Source: Periplaneta americana (taxonomy: Eukaryota > Arthropoda > Insecta > Blattodea > Blattidae). From it: DNA of 64,000 nucleotides. The stretch lies in the NCBI RefSeq assembly GCF_040183065.1, contig NC_091123.1, positions 5,336,501 through 5,400,500 on the forward strand. Reading direction: 5' to 3'. The notes below the pieces were generated by a model. That model searched no databases, had not been told where the DNA came from, and saw nothing but the letters and a program-made list of their open reading frames with translations. The position numbers were made by a program, and so were the translations under genes. This document shows, piece after piece, positions 1 through 9,741 of this stretch. Position 1 is the stretch's first letter. The number at the start of each line of letters is the position of its first letter.

Positions 1-880
1 TTGATGACATTATTACTATTAGAAATGAAATATTATTGTAGTTAATACCATGATGTGATTATTTTTCATTAATTATACATATTAATGCTATATTGATGAT
101 ATGAAAGTGAAACGTTTTGGGGTTATATAAGTAGATGTAGAGAATAACTTAAATTAGATTTTGATTTCTATATTTTACTGAGTGGCGGCTATATAGTATA
201 TGTTACTGAAAGCTATAAAACTTACGTAAGATAATATTATTAAAATCAAATATTTTTATAGTTATTAATCAAGTGGGGTTGGGTCTTTTTCATATATTTA
301 ATGGCGGTGTGGTGTAGATATTTATATGCGTCATTCTCTTCAGTATTGGCTCGCGAGAGCGCAAAAATTACAGTTCCTAAGGATAGACTACAAGGTAATT
401 ACTTACTGATAAAATAAGAGGCCTACAAAATTTTGTAGTCTCCCGATCATTTCAACAAGATCTCTTAACAGGATAAAATGATTTTACCCTCTACATTTCA
501 AGCTCTCCATGCAGCAGCTATACCAAGATGGTATGTCTATTGTTCGAAAGCATAACAAACCTGACATTTTTTTAACTTTCACCTACAATCCACAATGACC
601 TGAAATAGCTATTGCTTTACTCACATATGAAAAACCCACTGATCGCCCTGGCATTGTTACTTGCGTTTTCGCGTTGAAACTCAAAAACTGAAGGTGGATA
701 GGTTCAAGAAAAAGTATTTGGCATAAAAAACCATTCAGAGGGAGTATGTTTCATTATTATGGAAGCAAATAACTTTCAGAATGTCTGGTATTCTTCATTG
801 AAAATAAATCTGAAAAATGTTTATTTGAACGTCTAATGAACTTAGTTTGCAGCATTTGCTGCACAAACCACTAGTAGTAC
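1..880. repeat. Left arm of a long inverted repeat (partner 6733-7232)
   Basis: Bases 1-355 and 739-880 are the near-exact reverse complement of 6733-7232. Shared landmarks include a GTGGGGTTGGGTC box, GGCGGCTATATAG, and a stretch reading AACTTTCAGAATGTCTGG. Homology reaches base 1, so the arm probably continues left of the window. The arm is interrupted at about 356-738 by a Helitron-like fragment that the partner lacks. Homology stops near 880, which matches the edge of the foldback unit beside the partner. This suggests two copies of one element in opposite orientation. Confidence 0.8.
356..738 (+). pseudogene. Helitron Rep (Helitron_like_N) fragment, decayed
   Basis: Reading + from about 497, the translation holds MQQLYQDGMSIVRKHNKPD followed by FLTFTYNPQ, a stop and PEI. 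This matches the well-conserved N-terminal region of Helitron replicases, where a Trp normally precedes PEI; here that codon is TGA. A second block, near 640-700, reads TDRPGIVTCVFALKLKN and then a stop. A frameshift lies just upstream, where ILPSTFQ sits in another frame. The fragment has at least two stops and a frameshift and cannot encode a working protein. It interrupts the left arm of the inverted repeat. Confidence 0.7.
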
Positions 881-907
881 TGTAAATAAGAAAGAAATGT
901 ATCTTAC

Positions 908-961
908 CATATTAGCAAACGCGTCTGCAATCAGCTTTCTATTAGCTTCTGCGGCCGACAT
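908..961 (-). CDS. Possible first coding exon of an unidentified gene
   Basis: On the minus strand an ATG at 961 opens 18 codons, MSAAEANRKLIADAFANM, ending exactly at a GTAAGA donor. The upstream 962-1350 is richer in GC and CpG than its surroundings, which would suit a promoter and 5' UTR. The layout (short first exon ending in ATG then GTAAG) resembles SSRP1 exon 1. The following exons would lie left of the window. I do not recognise the protein, and 18 open codons can occur by chance. Confidence 0.3.
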
Positions 962-1429
962 GGCTGAAATTTAATCCTGGATTAATTTCACTCGTTTCTG
1001 AGACTAACCACAAACACGAACAGGACGACGGAAATCCTGAGCACGGCTTACGTGTCATATGCAGAATAGGTTACTGAGGTATTCGAAATGCCCTTGCAAT
1101 GCGTCACACATACAGCTGTCCTTTAACCCAGTACTATCGCCCCAGCACTTATCAGAGCATTCCAAGTGCAACCTAACAGCAGGGGGCCTTGAAGCTTACT
1201 GTTAAGTTCTGGCTGCGTGGGAAATCAACAGAGACGCCAGTCTCGTCTGTGTTGCTCGAATTCATAAGCAGCAAAATTCACACACGCCGTCACTAACAAG
1301 AGCAGGAGCCGAAAACGAGGTAGGCAAGAAAATGCCTCCTCTTCAACCCCCGCTGAGGATTTTTGGAACAGGTATTAGAATCGGCAAATTCAGATCGAGT
1401 CTTAAAGTTTTCTTTCATTGATATTAACC

Positions 1430-3118
1430 TCTGAACCAGAACAATGGAAGGAGTCCATAATCGTACCTATTTTTAAGAAGGGGGACGAGACTAAAGGCTG
1501 GTTCACAATAAACCGGGAACGAGAACCAGAATGAAAACGAGAAGCAGAGGACGTGAATATAAAAATGTTCGATTCCCAATAAACCGAGAACGTAGACGAC
1601 TATGCATATCGATATGCATGTCAATAACGATATGTAAAGTCGATATTACGCATTCTGATGTTGTGTATAATTGACCAATGGCGTTCTCTCATGAGTATAA
1701 GGAAGCCAACATAAACACAGGTTAACCAACTTCGAAATTTCAACTGAAACATTTCATTAGGTACGGTACTATAAATATGCCCATGCATCTTTATTATCAC
1801 AACCTATTTTAAGTCTACCATAACGTAAAATAATCAGAGAAGAAACATTTGTAATAGAACAAAAATGAACACAACAGTAGTTATTAAATTGAAGCATGAA
1901 TATGTAGTGTGTAATACAACCAATACAGTAATAAAATATGATTCACTTACGATCGGTGTTCAAAGATGCAGCTATTTCTCATGTTTATACGAGGCGCGCC
2001 GCTTATCGTAAACGTGAGGATTTTCCTCAACACTCAATATTAGAATCTCATCAAATAAAACTTGCTCCATGATGCACAGCACAGAACAAAATAATGCACA
2101 GGTTATGTCACGGTCTTCTTTCTACAAAATATACGACGACAAAATGGCTTTTAGATGGCAATAGAATGAATCTAGTGGGCTGTGATCGGAAACGTGAACG
2201 CCAAAGTTGAAACTTGGCCAACTCTCCGTTCCCGATCCCGGGCTCCGGCAAGCTTTTCGTTAATTGTGAATGCTCACATTTAAATGTACACATTTTAACA
2301 ATTTTACCGTTTTCGTTCCGATTCTCGTTTCCGGTTTATTGTGAACCTGCCTTAACTGTAGTAACTTTCGAGGAATATCACTTTTGTTGACGTCGTACAA
2401 CATTTTGTCGAATATCCTTTTGAGAAGATTAACTCCATATGTAGATGAAATTATTGGGGATCATCAGTGTGGTTTTAGGCGTAATAGATCGACTATTGAT
2501 CAGGTGTTTTGTATTCGACAGATATTGGAGAAAAAATGGGAGTATAAGGGTACAGTGCATCAGTTATTAATAGATTTCAAAAAGGCGTATGACTCGGTTA
2601 AGAGAGAAGTTTTATATGATATTCTTATTGAATTTGGTATTCCCAAGAAACTAGTTCGATTAACTAAAATGTGTCTCGGTGAAACTTACAGCAGAGTTCG
2701 TATAGGTCAGTTTCTGTCAGATGCGTTTCCAATTCACTGTGGTCTAAAGCAAGGAGATGCACTATCACCTTTACTTTTTAACTTTGCTTTAGAGTATGCC
2801 ATTAGGAAAGTCCAGGTTAACACACAGGGTTTGGAATTGAACGGGTTACATCAGCTGCTTGTCTATGCGGATGACGTGAATATGTTAGGAGAAAATCCAC
2901 AAACGATTACGAAAAACGAGGAAATTCTACTTGAAGCAAGTAAAGCGATAGGGTTAGAAGTAAATCCCGAAAAGACAAAGTATATGATTATGTCTCGTGA
3001 CCAGAATATTGTACGAAATGGAGATTTATCCTTCGAAGAGGTGAAAAAATTAAAATATCTTGGAGCAAAAGTAACAAATATAAATGACACTCGAAAAGTA
3101 TTGGGAATAAATTTGAGT
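1430..3118 (+). pseudogene. Non-LTR retrotransposon (LINE) reverse transcriptase, copy 1, interrupted
   Basis: Before 1494 the frame reads EPEQWKESIIVPIFKKGDET. After the insertion at 1495-2352 it resumes at [10 protein letters not shown] and runs through [13 protein letters not shown], the catalytic block [28 protein letters not shown], and [11 protein letters not shown] with the YADD motif. The copy is 5' truncated and ends abruptly near 3118 in a poly-A run. Copy 2 (4785-5660) shows what should follow. The restored junction is in frame. It is a LINE with the thumb-domain style of insect RTE/Jockey-like elements; the clade is not settled by eye. Confidence 0.88.
1495..2352. mobile_element. 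PIF/Harbinger-like non-autonomous element inserted in a LINE
   Basis: The ends are inverted repeats of about 45 bp, AGGCTGGTTCACAATAAACC at left and the complement of AGGCAGGTTCACAATAAACC at right. Flanking TAA (1492-1494 and 2353-2355) is a 3-bp duplication of the TWA type used by PIF/Harbinger. Removing the element and one TAA restores the LINE frame (..GDETN-CSNF..). No transposase is visible inside its 858 bp, so it is non-autonomous. Superfamily assignment rests on the duplication only. Confidence 0.8.
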
Positions 3119-3150
<32 letters not shown>

Positions 3151-3215
3151 CTTCCCAGGCAGGATTCGAACCACGAAAGTCTTAGTTACCAGTCTATCGT
3201 GCTCTGGAGTGAACA
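3103..3215. repeat. Poly-A run joined to a tRNA-like B-box fragment
   Basis: An AATAAA hexamer near 3106 is followed by about 24 A from 3120. It continues into a sequence whose complement reads GGTTCGAATCCTGCCTGGG, a tRNA T-arm with B box, preceded by an anticodon-arm-like stretch. The 5' half of the tRNA is not clear. This may be a decayed tRNA-derived SINE in minus orientation. Confidence 0.5.
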
Positions 3216-4022
3216 AGGCTCTGAAATCTGCTACAAGGGTCGGTCCGGTTTTTTTTTTTGCCACTACTGTATTCCAATGTCTATAAATTCATTAATGTCT
3301 AGGCCTGTGTTACACTATAAAAATACTGGAATTCACAACGCTCTTCTTTTATTTCAATAAATAAACAAATGAATAATAGTAATTTATGTAACTAGTATAT
3401 TGGTAAATTATTGTACGAGTGAATGTTTAGCGCGTGAAATTATACATTCACAAAATGTAATGTTATGACGTAGTAGAGACATGAGTACGGATATGACCTG
3501 ACATAATGTATTACATGGTTGCTAAGTAACGTTTCTACGACGATGTTATTTTGTTATTGTTTTAAATATTTTTCTTACAGGTACGTTGTATAAAATTGTG
3601 TTGTGAAGGCGGTGATGACTTCAGGAATACTAGTTGCTAGGTAACCATTTCTGGCACCAGCCAATATTGTGCACGATTTATAAGAATCATAACAAGCGTG
3701 TTTTAATGCTAGGATTTAATAAATAAATATTAATTTTTCTGTACATAGATACTGTCTGCCTTTTGTTTCCCTACGAATCCCTGTAAATCAGCCTGACTTT
3801 TCATGAGTATTTTAATTAACCTCTGCGTACAAGTTGCAGCTATCTTTGAGGTGTTTATGTTGGAGGAACTGAAAAAGCATCCATAGAACACAAAGGCGAC
3901 GAAAAAGAAAAATATATTTTTTTTCTTCACTGTTATGGACGACAGATTAAACCTATTATATTTGTTATACATCAGTCTAATCTATTATTAATCTATTTAT
4001 ATGTACTCATAATTAATAAAGA
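3216..4022. other. Intergenic, nothing recognised
   Basis: The sequence is AT-rich with short homopolymers. The longest open segment, 3730-3972 minus, has a composition typical of random AT-rich DNA and no recognisable motif. I see no gene, RNA or repeat with a partner in the window. Confidence 0.4.
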
Positions 4023-4168
4023 ATTCCAAGTTAAGAAAAAATCATTGGTCATATGGGGCTATTCTATCAAATGACCTGTTGCCATAGAAACACTTACTCC
4101 CACAGAGCTTCTTAATTGTACTAGGCAAGACCCCTAAAACCAATGCTTTTTTTTCTTAACATGGAATC
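4023..4168. mobile_element. Short MITE-like inverted-repeat element
   Basis: ATTCCAAGTTAAGAAAAAAT at the left and the complement of ATTCCATGTTAAGAAAAAAA at the right form TIRs of about 27 bp, each running on into CATTGGT, around a 145-bp unit. No clear target duplication is visible. It has no coding capacity. Confidence 0.55.
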
Positions 4169-4784
4169 CTCTATATATGTTTATGTTAATGAATCAGGGA
4201 TGCCAAAAATATACAGTACATTCCCGAGAAAACGTGGAAATTTATTTTTTCTACTTTCTATTTAAGTTTTTATTACGAGAGAGAAAAAAGTTAGCGTGTT
4301 TTTGTTTAAAAACTTGATATCTATTTTACCAGCATTACAATACTTAACTCTGCCGTATATTGAGAAATGAAACTGATTTCTACATCTCCAACGAAACGGT
4401 CCCCAAGCTTAAAGGTCTCTGCATTAGAAAGAAGCTTTTGCTGCTAAGCCAGCCTCCACCCTGCCACCCTCTCAAAGCCCTCTTGCATTTTCGAGGATTA
4501 TCTACGTTTTCAATTATTTTGCTTCCGTAGGGAGAGGCCCCTATGCAAGATATCCAAGGAATTAAATGAAATTATAGTTTCCCGAGGAATCCAGTGGGGA
4601 AATGTCTACATGTAACAGCAGAAATCGTGTACCTATGTATGTATGTACTCCATGTTACGTCATGTAGACATTACAGTAACTCTGAATTATATATAGACCT
4701 AAGCACTTACAGCTTATTAACTGACGTATTCTTGGACAAGGTGGTCACACATACAGCGTGATTCGAAGTCTCTAAATGATAACA
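4169..4784. other. Intergenic, nothing recognised
   Basis: Unique-looking AT-rich sequence up to the 5' truncation point of the next LINE, including a short GTAT-type run near 4636. I found no coding signal on either strand. Confidence 0.4.
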
Positions 4785-5660
4785 GAGAGGGTTTGGAATT
4801 GAACGGGTTACATCAGCTGCTTGTCTATGCGGATGACGTGAATATATTAGGAGAAAATCCACAAACGATTTGGGAAAACACGGAAATTTTACTGGAAGTA
4901 AGTAAAGAGATAGGTTTGGAAGTAAATCCAGAAAAGACAAAGTATATGATTATGTCTCGTGACCAGAATATTGTACGAAATGCGAATATAAAAATTATAA
5001 ATTTTTATTTTGAAGAGGTGGAAAAATTCAAATATCTTGGAGCAACAGTAACAAATATAAATGATACTCGGGAGGAAATTAAACACAGAATAAATTTGGG
5101 AAATGCCTGTTATTATTCGGTTGAGAAGCTTTTGTCATCTAGTCTGCTGTCAAAAAATCTGAAAGTTAGAATTTATAAAACAGTTATATTACCGGTTGTT
5201 CTTTATGGTTGTGAAAATTGGACTCTCACTTTGAGAGAGGAACAGAGATTAAGGATGTTTGAAAATAAGGTGCTTAGGAAAATATTTGGGGCTAAGAGGG
5301 ATGAAGTTACAGGAGAATGGAGAAAGTTACACAACACAGAACTGCACGCATTGTATTCTTCACCTGACATAATTAGGAACATTAAATCCAGACGTTTGAG
5401 ATGGGCAGGGCATGTAGCACGTATGGGCGAATCCAGAAATGCATATAGAGTGTTAGTTGGGAGGCCGGAGGGAATAAGATCTTTGGGGAGGCCGAGACGT
5501 AGATGGGAAGATAATATTAAAATGGATTAGAGTTGGGATATGATGATAGAGAATGGATTAATCTTGCACAGGATAGGGACCGATAGCGGGCTTATGTGAG
5601 GGCGGGAATGAACCTTCGGGTTCCTTAAAAGCCAGTAAGTAAGTAAGTACGTACGTACAA
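4785..5660 (+). pseudogene. LINE 3' end, copy 2 (reverse transcriptase C-terminus and tail)
   Basis: The open frame 4793-5527 begins inside the RT palm ([19 protein letters not shown]) and continues past the end of copy 1. It runs through [33 protein letters not shown] and [14 protein letters not shown] to [14 protein letters not shown], a C-terminal signature common in insect LINE polyproteins. A stop at 5528 precedes the natural C-terminus. Homology continues to a GTTCCTTAAAAGCCAG motif and a (GTAA)n tail near 5634-5655, a short-repeat tail used by some LINE clades in place of poly-A. The 5' end is truncated. Confidence 0.88.
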
Positions 5661-5721
5661 ATACACAAGTTACAAAATGAGTGAGTCACTTTAACACATT
5701 GCACGTGCATGAAATTATTCG

Positions 5722-5960
5722 GAGCTACCAATGTAGGTTAGCGCGTTTGCTTGCTGATCCGTAGTTGTGCCCGGGTTCGATTCCCGCTTGGGCTGATTAC
5801 TTGGTTGGGTTTTTACCGAGGTTTTTCCCAACCGTAAGGTGAATGCCAGGTAATCTGTGGCGAATCCTCGGCCTCATCTCGACAAATACCATCTCGCTAT
5901 CACCAATTTCATCGACGGTAAATAACCTGGTATTTGATACAGTGTCGTTACATAACCAAG
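5722..5960 (+). mobile_element. tRNA-derived SINE
   Basis: The head (5722-5796) is tRNA-like with a weak A box and a good B box (GGGTTCGATTCCCGC). The body has the signature GGGTTTTTACCGAGGTTTTT, AATCCTCGGCCTCATCTCG and a 3' end reading GATACAGTGTCGTTACATAA. The same body, in the other orientation, recurs at 27295-27545; related 3' ends occur at 38198-38335 and 47074-47347. Confidence 0.82.
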
Positions 5961-6024
5961 TAAAAAAACTATTCAGTATTATTGGACTAACCCATACTTT
6001 CCCAATGTCCTCCGGGTGTCTTCG

Positions 6025-6025
6025 C

Positions 6026-6056
<31 letters not shown>

Positions 6057-6069
6057 TGTGTGTGTGTAT
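6025..6069. repeat. (GT)n microsatellite
   Basis: About 40 bp of GT with two interruptions, directly left of the 6093 element. Confidence 0.9.
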
Positions 6070-6422
6070 GGATGTAGGCCTAAGATTATGTATATAGGGT
6101 GAATAATAAGTATGGAATATTATTAATAACTTCTTAAATATTGATTTTACAAAAAAAGTTTTATAGAAAAACTGTCGGTGATAAACCATACAATATTATG
6201 CCAGTGTTCGAAAACAGTTAGTTATTCAGACATACAGGGTGTGGCAGTAAAATATTTTTTTAAATGACACCCTATATTAAAATTTACATATTCCGAATAT
6301 CCATTAAATTTTCCGTATGAATGCGTATAAACTTTACCCATTCATCTGTTTCATGTTTTTTTTTTTTTTCAATTTATTAAACTTGTTTCTTGGACTTAAA
6401 ACTTGAGACAAATAAGTAGACT

Positions 6423-6732
6423 ATGTAAAATCATGTTGAGTAAGCCATAGAACTAAACAAAACATTATAACTAACCAAACTTTATCACACATACTTAAAA
6501 TGAGAACCATTCACAACCAAAAAATATCCCAGTCTATCATGAATATGGTTTATTGTCTCTCTCACAGCTATATGACTATTCTGTTCCATCTCATATCTAC
6601 AATGGACTGTTTTCGTGGCAGACTGGGATACTGTTTGGCTGTGGATGGTTCCCATTTTGAGCATCTGTGATAAAGTTTGTTAGTCACAGTGTTTTGTTTA
6701 GTTTTATGGCTTACTCAACATGATTTTACATA
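6423..6732. mobile_element. Foldback unit nested in the 6093 element
   Basis: Arms of about 112 bp (6423-6535 and 6620-6732) are inverted copies. They share ATCATGTTGAGTAAGCCAT, the complement of GTTTGTTAGT, and TATCCCAGTCT, around an 85-bp spacer. The unit is missing from the copy at 1-880, where homology stops at its edge. It is therefore a separable insertion. Confidence 0.75.
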
Positions 6733-7232
6733 CTTACTAGTGGCTTGTGCAGCAAATACTGCAAACTAAGTTCATTAGACGTTCAAATAAACATTTTTCA
6801 CATTTATTTTCATTGAAGAATACCAGACATTCTGAAAGTTATTTGCTTCCATAATAATGAAAGATACTCTCTCTCGAGCCAATACTGAAGAGAACCACGC
6901 ATATAAATATCTACACCACACCGCCATTAAATATATGTAAAAGACCCAACCCCACTTGATTAATAACTATAAAAATATTTGATTTTTAATAATATTATTA
7001 TCTTACGCAAGTTTTATAGCTTTCAGTAACATATACTATATAGCCGCCACTCAGTAAAATATAGAAATCAAAATCTAATTTAAGTTACTCTCTACATCTA
7101 CTTATATAACCCCAAAACGTTTCACTTTCATATCATCAATATAGCATTAATATGTATAATTAATGAAAAATAGTCACATCATGGCATTAACTACAATAAT
7201 ATTTCATTTCTAATAGTAATAATGTCATCAAA
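6733..7232. repeat. Right arm of the long inverted repeat (partner 1-880)
   Basis: This arm lacks the Helitron-like segment: TCGAGAGAGAGTATC here corresponds to the two edges of that segment in the left arm. It is the better guide to the ancestral sequence. Confidence 0.8.
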
Positions 7233-7618
7233 CCACCTCAAGTTTTGTAGTTTTTAATATCCAATACACAGCTGTACCTAGAAAATTACACACCACAGAA
7301 TTGAACCTGTAAATTATTTTTAGTAAGTTAAGTTTTTAATAACCAATTTAATTTGAGCTCTAAATATGTCAGCATTCTTGCAGATCACGGCCTTCGTGTA
7401 ATATTGTTTACTGTAGTGTGTGTTTTGTTTTATTCTGAAATGCAATTAGCTAGTTCTCAAAACTGACGACAGATGGATTTTGGAAAATTATGTTGAAAAA
7501 TTGACATTTTACTGAAAACTACTATTTTTCTGAAAAACTTTAATTTCCAAGCTTCAAAATGAAGGGTCATTTATTAAAATCCGTTCAGCCATTTTCCCGT
7601 AATTTCCATTACCAGTTC

Positions 7619-7622
<4 letters not shown>

Positions 7623-7668
<46 letters not shown>
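7623..7668. repeat. (TA)n microsatellite
   Basis: Uninterrupted alternating TA of about 44 bp, just inside the right arm of the 6093 element. Confidence 0.95.
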
Positions 7669-7671
<3 letters not shown>

Positions 7672-7940
7672 CTCAAATTTGAAGTCCACGAAACAAGTTT
7701 AATGAATAGTTAAGAGACATGAAGCATTACATACGTAAAATTTAATGGAGATTCGGAAAATGTACATTTTAATAAAGAGTGCCATTTAAAAAAAATAGTT
7801 TAATGTCACACCTGTATGTCTGAATAACGGTTTTCGAACATAATATTGTATGGTTTATCTCCAACAGTTTTTGTATTTAAAGCTTTTTTTTTTTAATTTA
7901 AGAAGTTATTAACAAAATGCCATACTTATTGTTCACCCTG

Positions 7941-8558
7941 TATATGTGAGTGCGCATGCTTGTGCGGTTGTGTGTGAAGAGATGTGACTGAACTGTCACA
8001 TACGCTGCCCCTCCTAGGAGTTCTCTTTTCATGAAATTACGTCGTTTAAGCACCCAAGAGAGAATTAATTAATCATCGGATGCAGCAAGAGAAATCTTGC
8101 GTGACTCATAATTGTGGGAACGAAAGGATGACTAAATGAGAACACAGCCCACACAAGACGAGACTGTGCAAGAGGTGCATCTGTCGTCTTCCCATGAAAA
8201 CGCATTCTTCACCTTGACACAAGATGGCTAACCGATTGTGAGGAAAGGACAGTAGAAAACCCAGATTTCATTCAATAAATATAATCCTCTAAAACCTCAT
8301 CATGGCTTTCGGGACACAGTGTATTATGTTTCATGTCATGATTGATGGTCAATGTAGAGTATCCACCGGCCAGTGAACGAATTTTTCACACTTTTATCAT
8401 TGCCAATGTTGCGCTATAAACCAATTTTCGGCAATCTAATGTAAAAGACTGCCTACAGATATTTGAAAAGTTTCAGAGAAAATACACAAATTCAATCTTC
8501 TAACACGATTTTTTTGTTTTTAAATTAAGTAATTTGCTGGAAGACATCGTTAGATATA
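7941..8558. other. Intergenic, nothing recognised
   Basis: GC content is moderate around 7960-8240 but every frame is broken. No motif or partner repeat was found in the window. Confidence 0.35.
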
Positions 8559-9491
8559 GACCAGTCTTACACTAAACCTGGAGTAATTTAAGCTTATTAA
8601 TCAAATATGATTCTACTTACTGTTTTTTATATGCTCACCTGTATGTAATTTCTATTTTATACATATTTCATTGTTATTTTCCATCCGAAGATCATTAAGA
8701 ACTATGAATATTACTTAATATCTCCTATCTTTCTTCAAATAGTGTTTATATGCCATGTTAAATTTCATTTGTTTTCATAAGTTAACAATGATGCACACTG
8801 GGAGCAACATATAAGAAATTATTTTCCCACACAATCCACGCTATATTCACGTTGTTTTGAAATGATTAATAGAGGATGGTTTGTTTATTGTTTATTACAT
8901 GTATGTAATTTCTATTTCATACGTTTTTTTTCTATCCCTCGATCATTAAGAATGGTGAATATTATTCATGCTTGTTTCCTGTATTTCTTAAAATAATGTT
9001 ATGTGGCATGTTAGTTTTTATTTGTCGTTATTTACGTAAAAGTGATGCGCCAAAAAATAAAAAATAATAATAATAATTTCGTACTCACTCCACATCCTAT
9101 ATTCACATTTGTTTTTCAGTGCTTTATTAAAGAATGTATCGGCATTTAAAAGACTAATTTAGAAACATGTTACATAAATCATCCTTGTGCCAAAAGAGAA
9201 TGCTCCCTGGACCAAATTTTCGTATTTTGCAGTGGTCGTCAGTACTCGCTGAAATGGGTAATAATATAATATAATTATGTTGTACGTAGCAAGATCTATT
9301 ATTCAATTGATAGGATATTTTATGAGGTTGTCACGACTGAGATATCTATTGTCAATTGCTTTTATTTGTCAGTAGGCCTTGACTGACGAGTATATAAGGA
9401 CTGGCGCTCTTAGGGGTGGACGTCGGGGTTTGGGATGGCTCACAAGCAACAAGTTATACTAAATATGTATAGGATTAGTGTAAAACTGGCC
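8559..9491. mobile_element. TA-flanked TIR element with an internal 261-bp duplication
   Basis: The left end GACCAGTCTTACACTAAACC and the complement of the right end, GGCCAGTTTTACACTAATCC, form TIRs, and TA lies at both borders. Inside, two diverged direct copies start at 8641 and 8902 (shared GTATGTAATTTCTATTT, then GATCATTAAGAA). Near 9395 a GAGTATATAAGG box sits in a GC-richer stretch, like a TATA promoter. No transposase ORF was found. Confidence 0.7.
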
Positions 9492-9668
9492 TATGTCTCC
9501 TACAGTGGTCGGGACATAAGTAACATTCACCCCAAGAATTCCTATTTGTTCGAATAGTTTCAACCATATTCAATACGGCCCTGTTATTAACCTTATCTCA
9601 AGCGCTGGAGGGGAAACAACGCACAGACTTTAAATATCAGACTAAAATAATGCGTATATTTTCCTTAC

Positions 9669-9741
9669 CTACACCGAGGTCATCATAAATACAACAGCGT
9701 TCAATTTTCACTCTTTCATTCACTTTTCTGGTTAAATCCAT
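9669..9741 (-). CDS. Possible first coding exon of an unidentified gene
   Basis: On the minus strand an ATG at 9741 opens MDLTRKVNERVKIERCCIYD followed by DLGV, then a GTAAGG donor in phase 1 after 73 nt. Amino-acid composition is protein-like (mixed charge, two Cys), unlike the surrounding AT-rich sequence. I do not recognise it and cannot find a matching next exon among the repeats to its left. Confidence 0.3.

Larger units (their letters stand above)
6093..7940. mobile_element. TIR element of about 1.85 kb with long TIRs and TA duplication
   Basis: The outer ends, TAGGGTGAATAATAAGTATGG at left and the complement of CAGGGTGAACAATAAGTATGG at right, begin inverted repeats of roughly 300 bp (6093-6420 and 7640-7940). 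Internal landmarks such as AACCATACAATATTATG and TCAGACATACAGG occur in both arms. Both ends abut TA. The interior holds a separate foldback (6423-6732) and the partner arm of the window's left edge (6733-7232). No transposase was seen. Confidence 0.75.

Noticed and set aside
5797-6189. Minus-strand 130-codon frame with a THTHTH run
   Set aside because: It is the SINE body and GT microsatellite read in one frame.
9180-9245. CAKRECSLDQIF on the plus strand resembling the LINE RT motif before the palm domain
   Set aside because: Only about 12 residues match and no neighbouring RT motif follows, so chance is likely.
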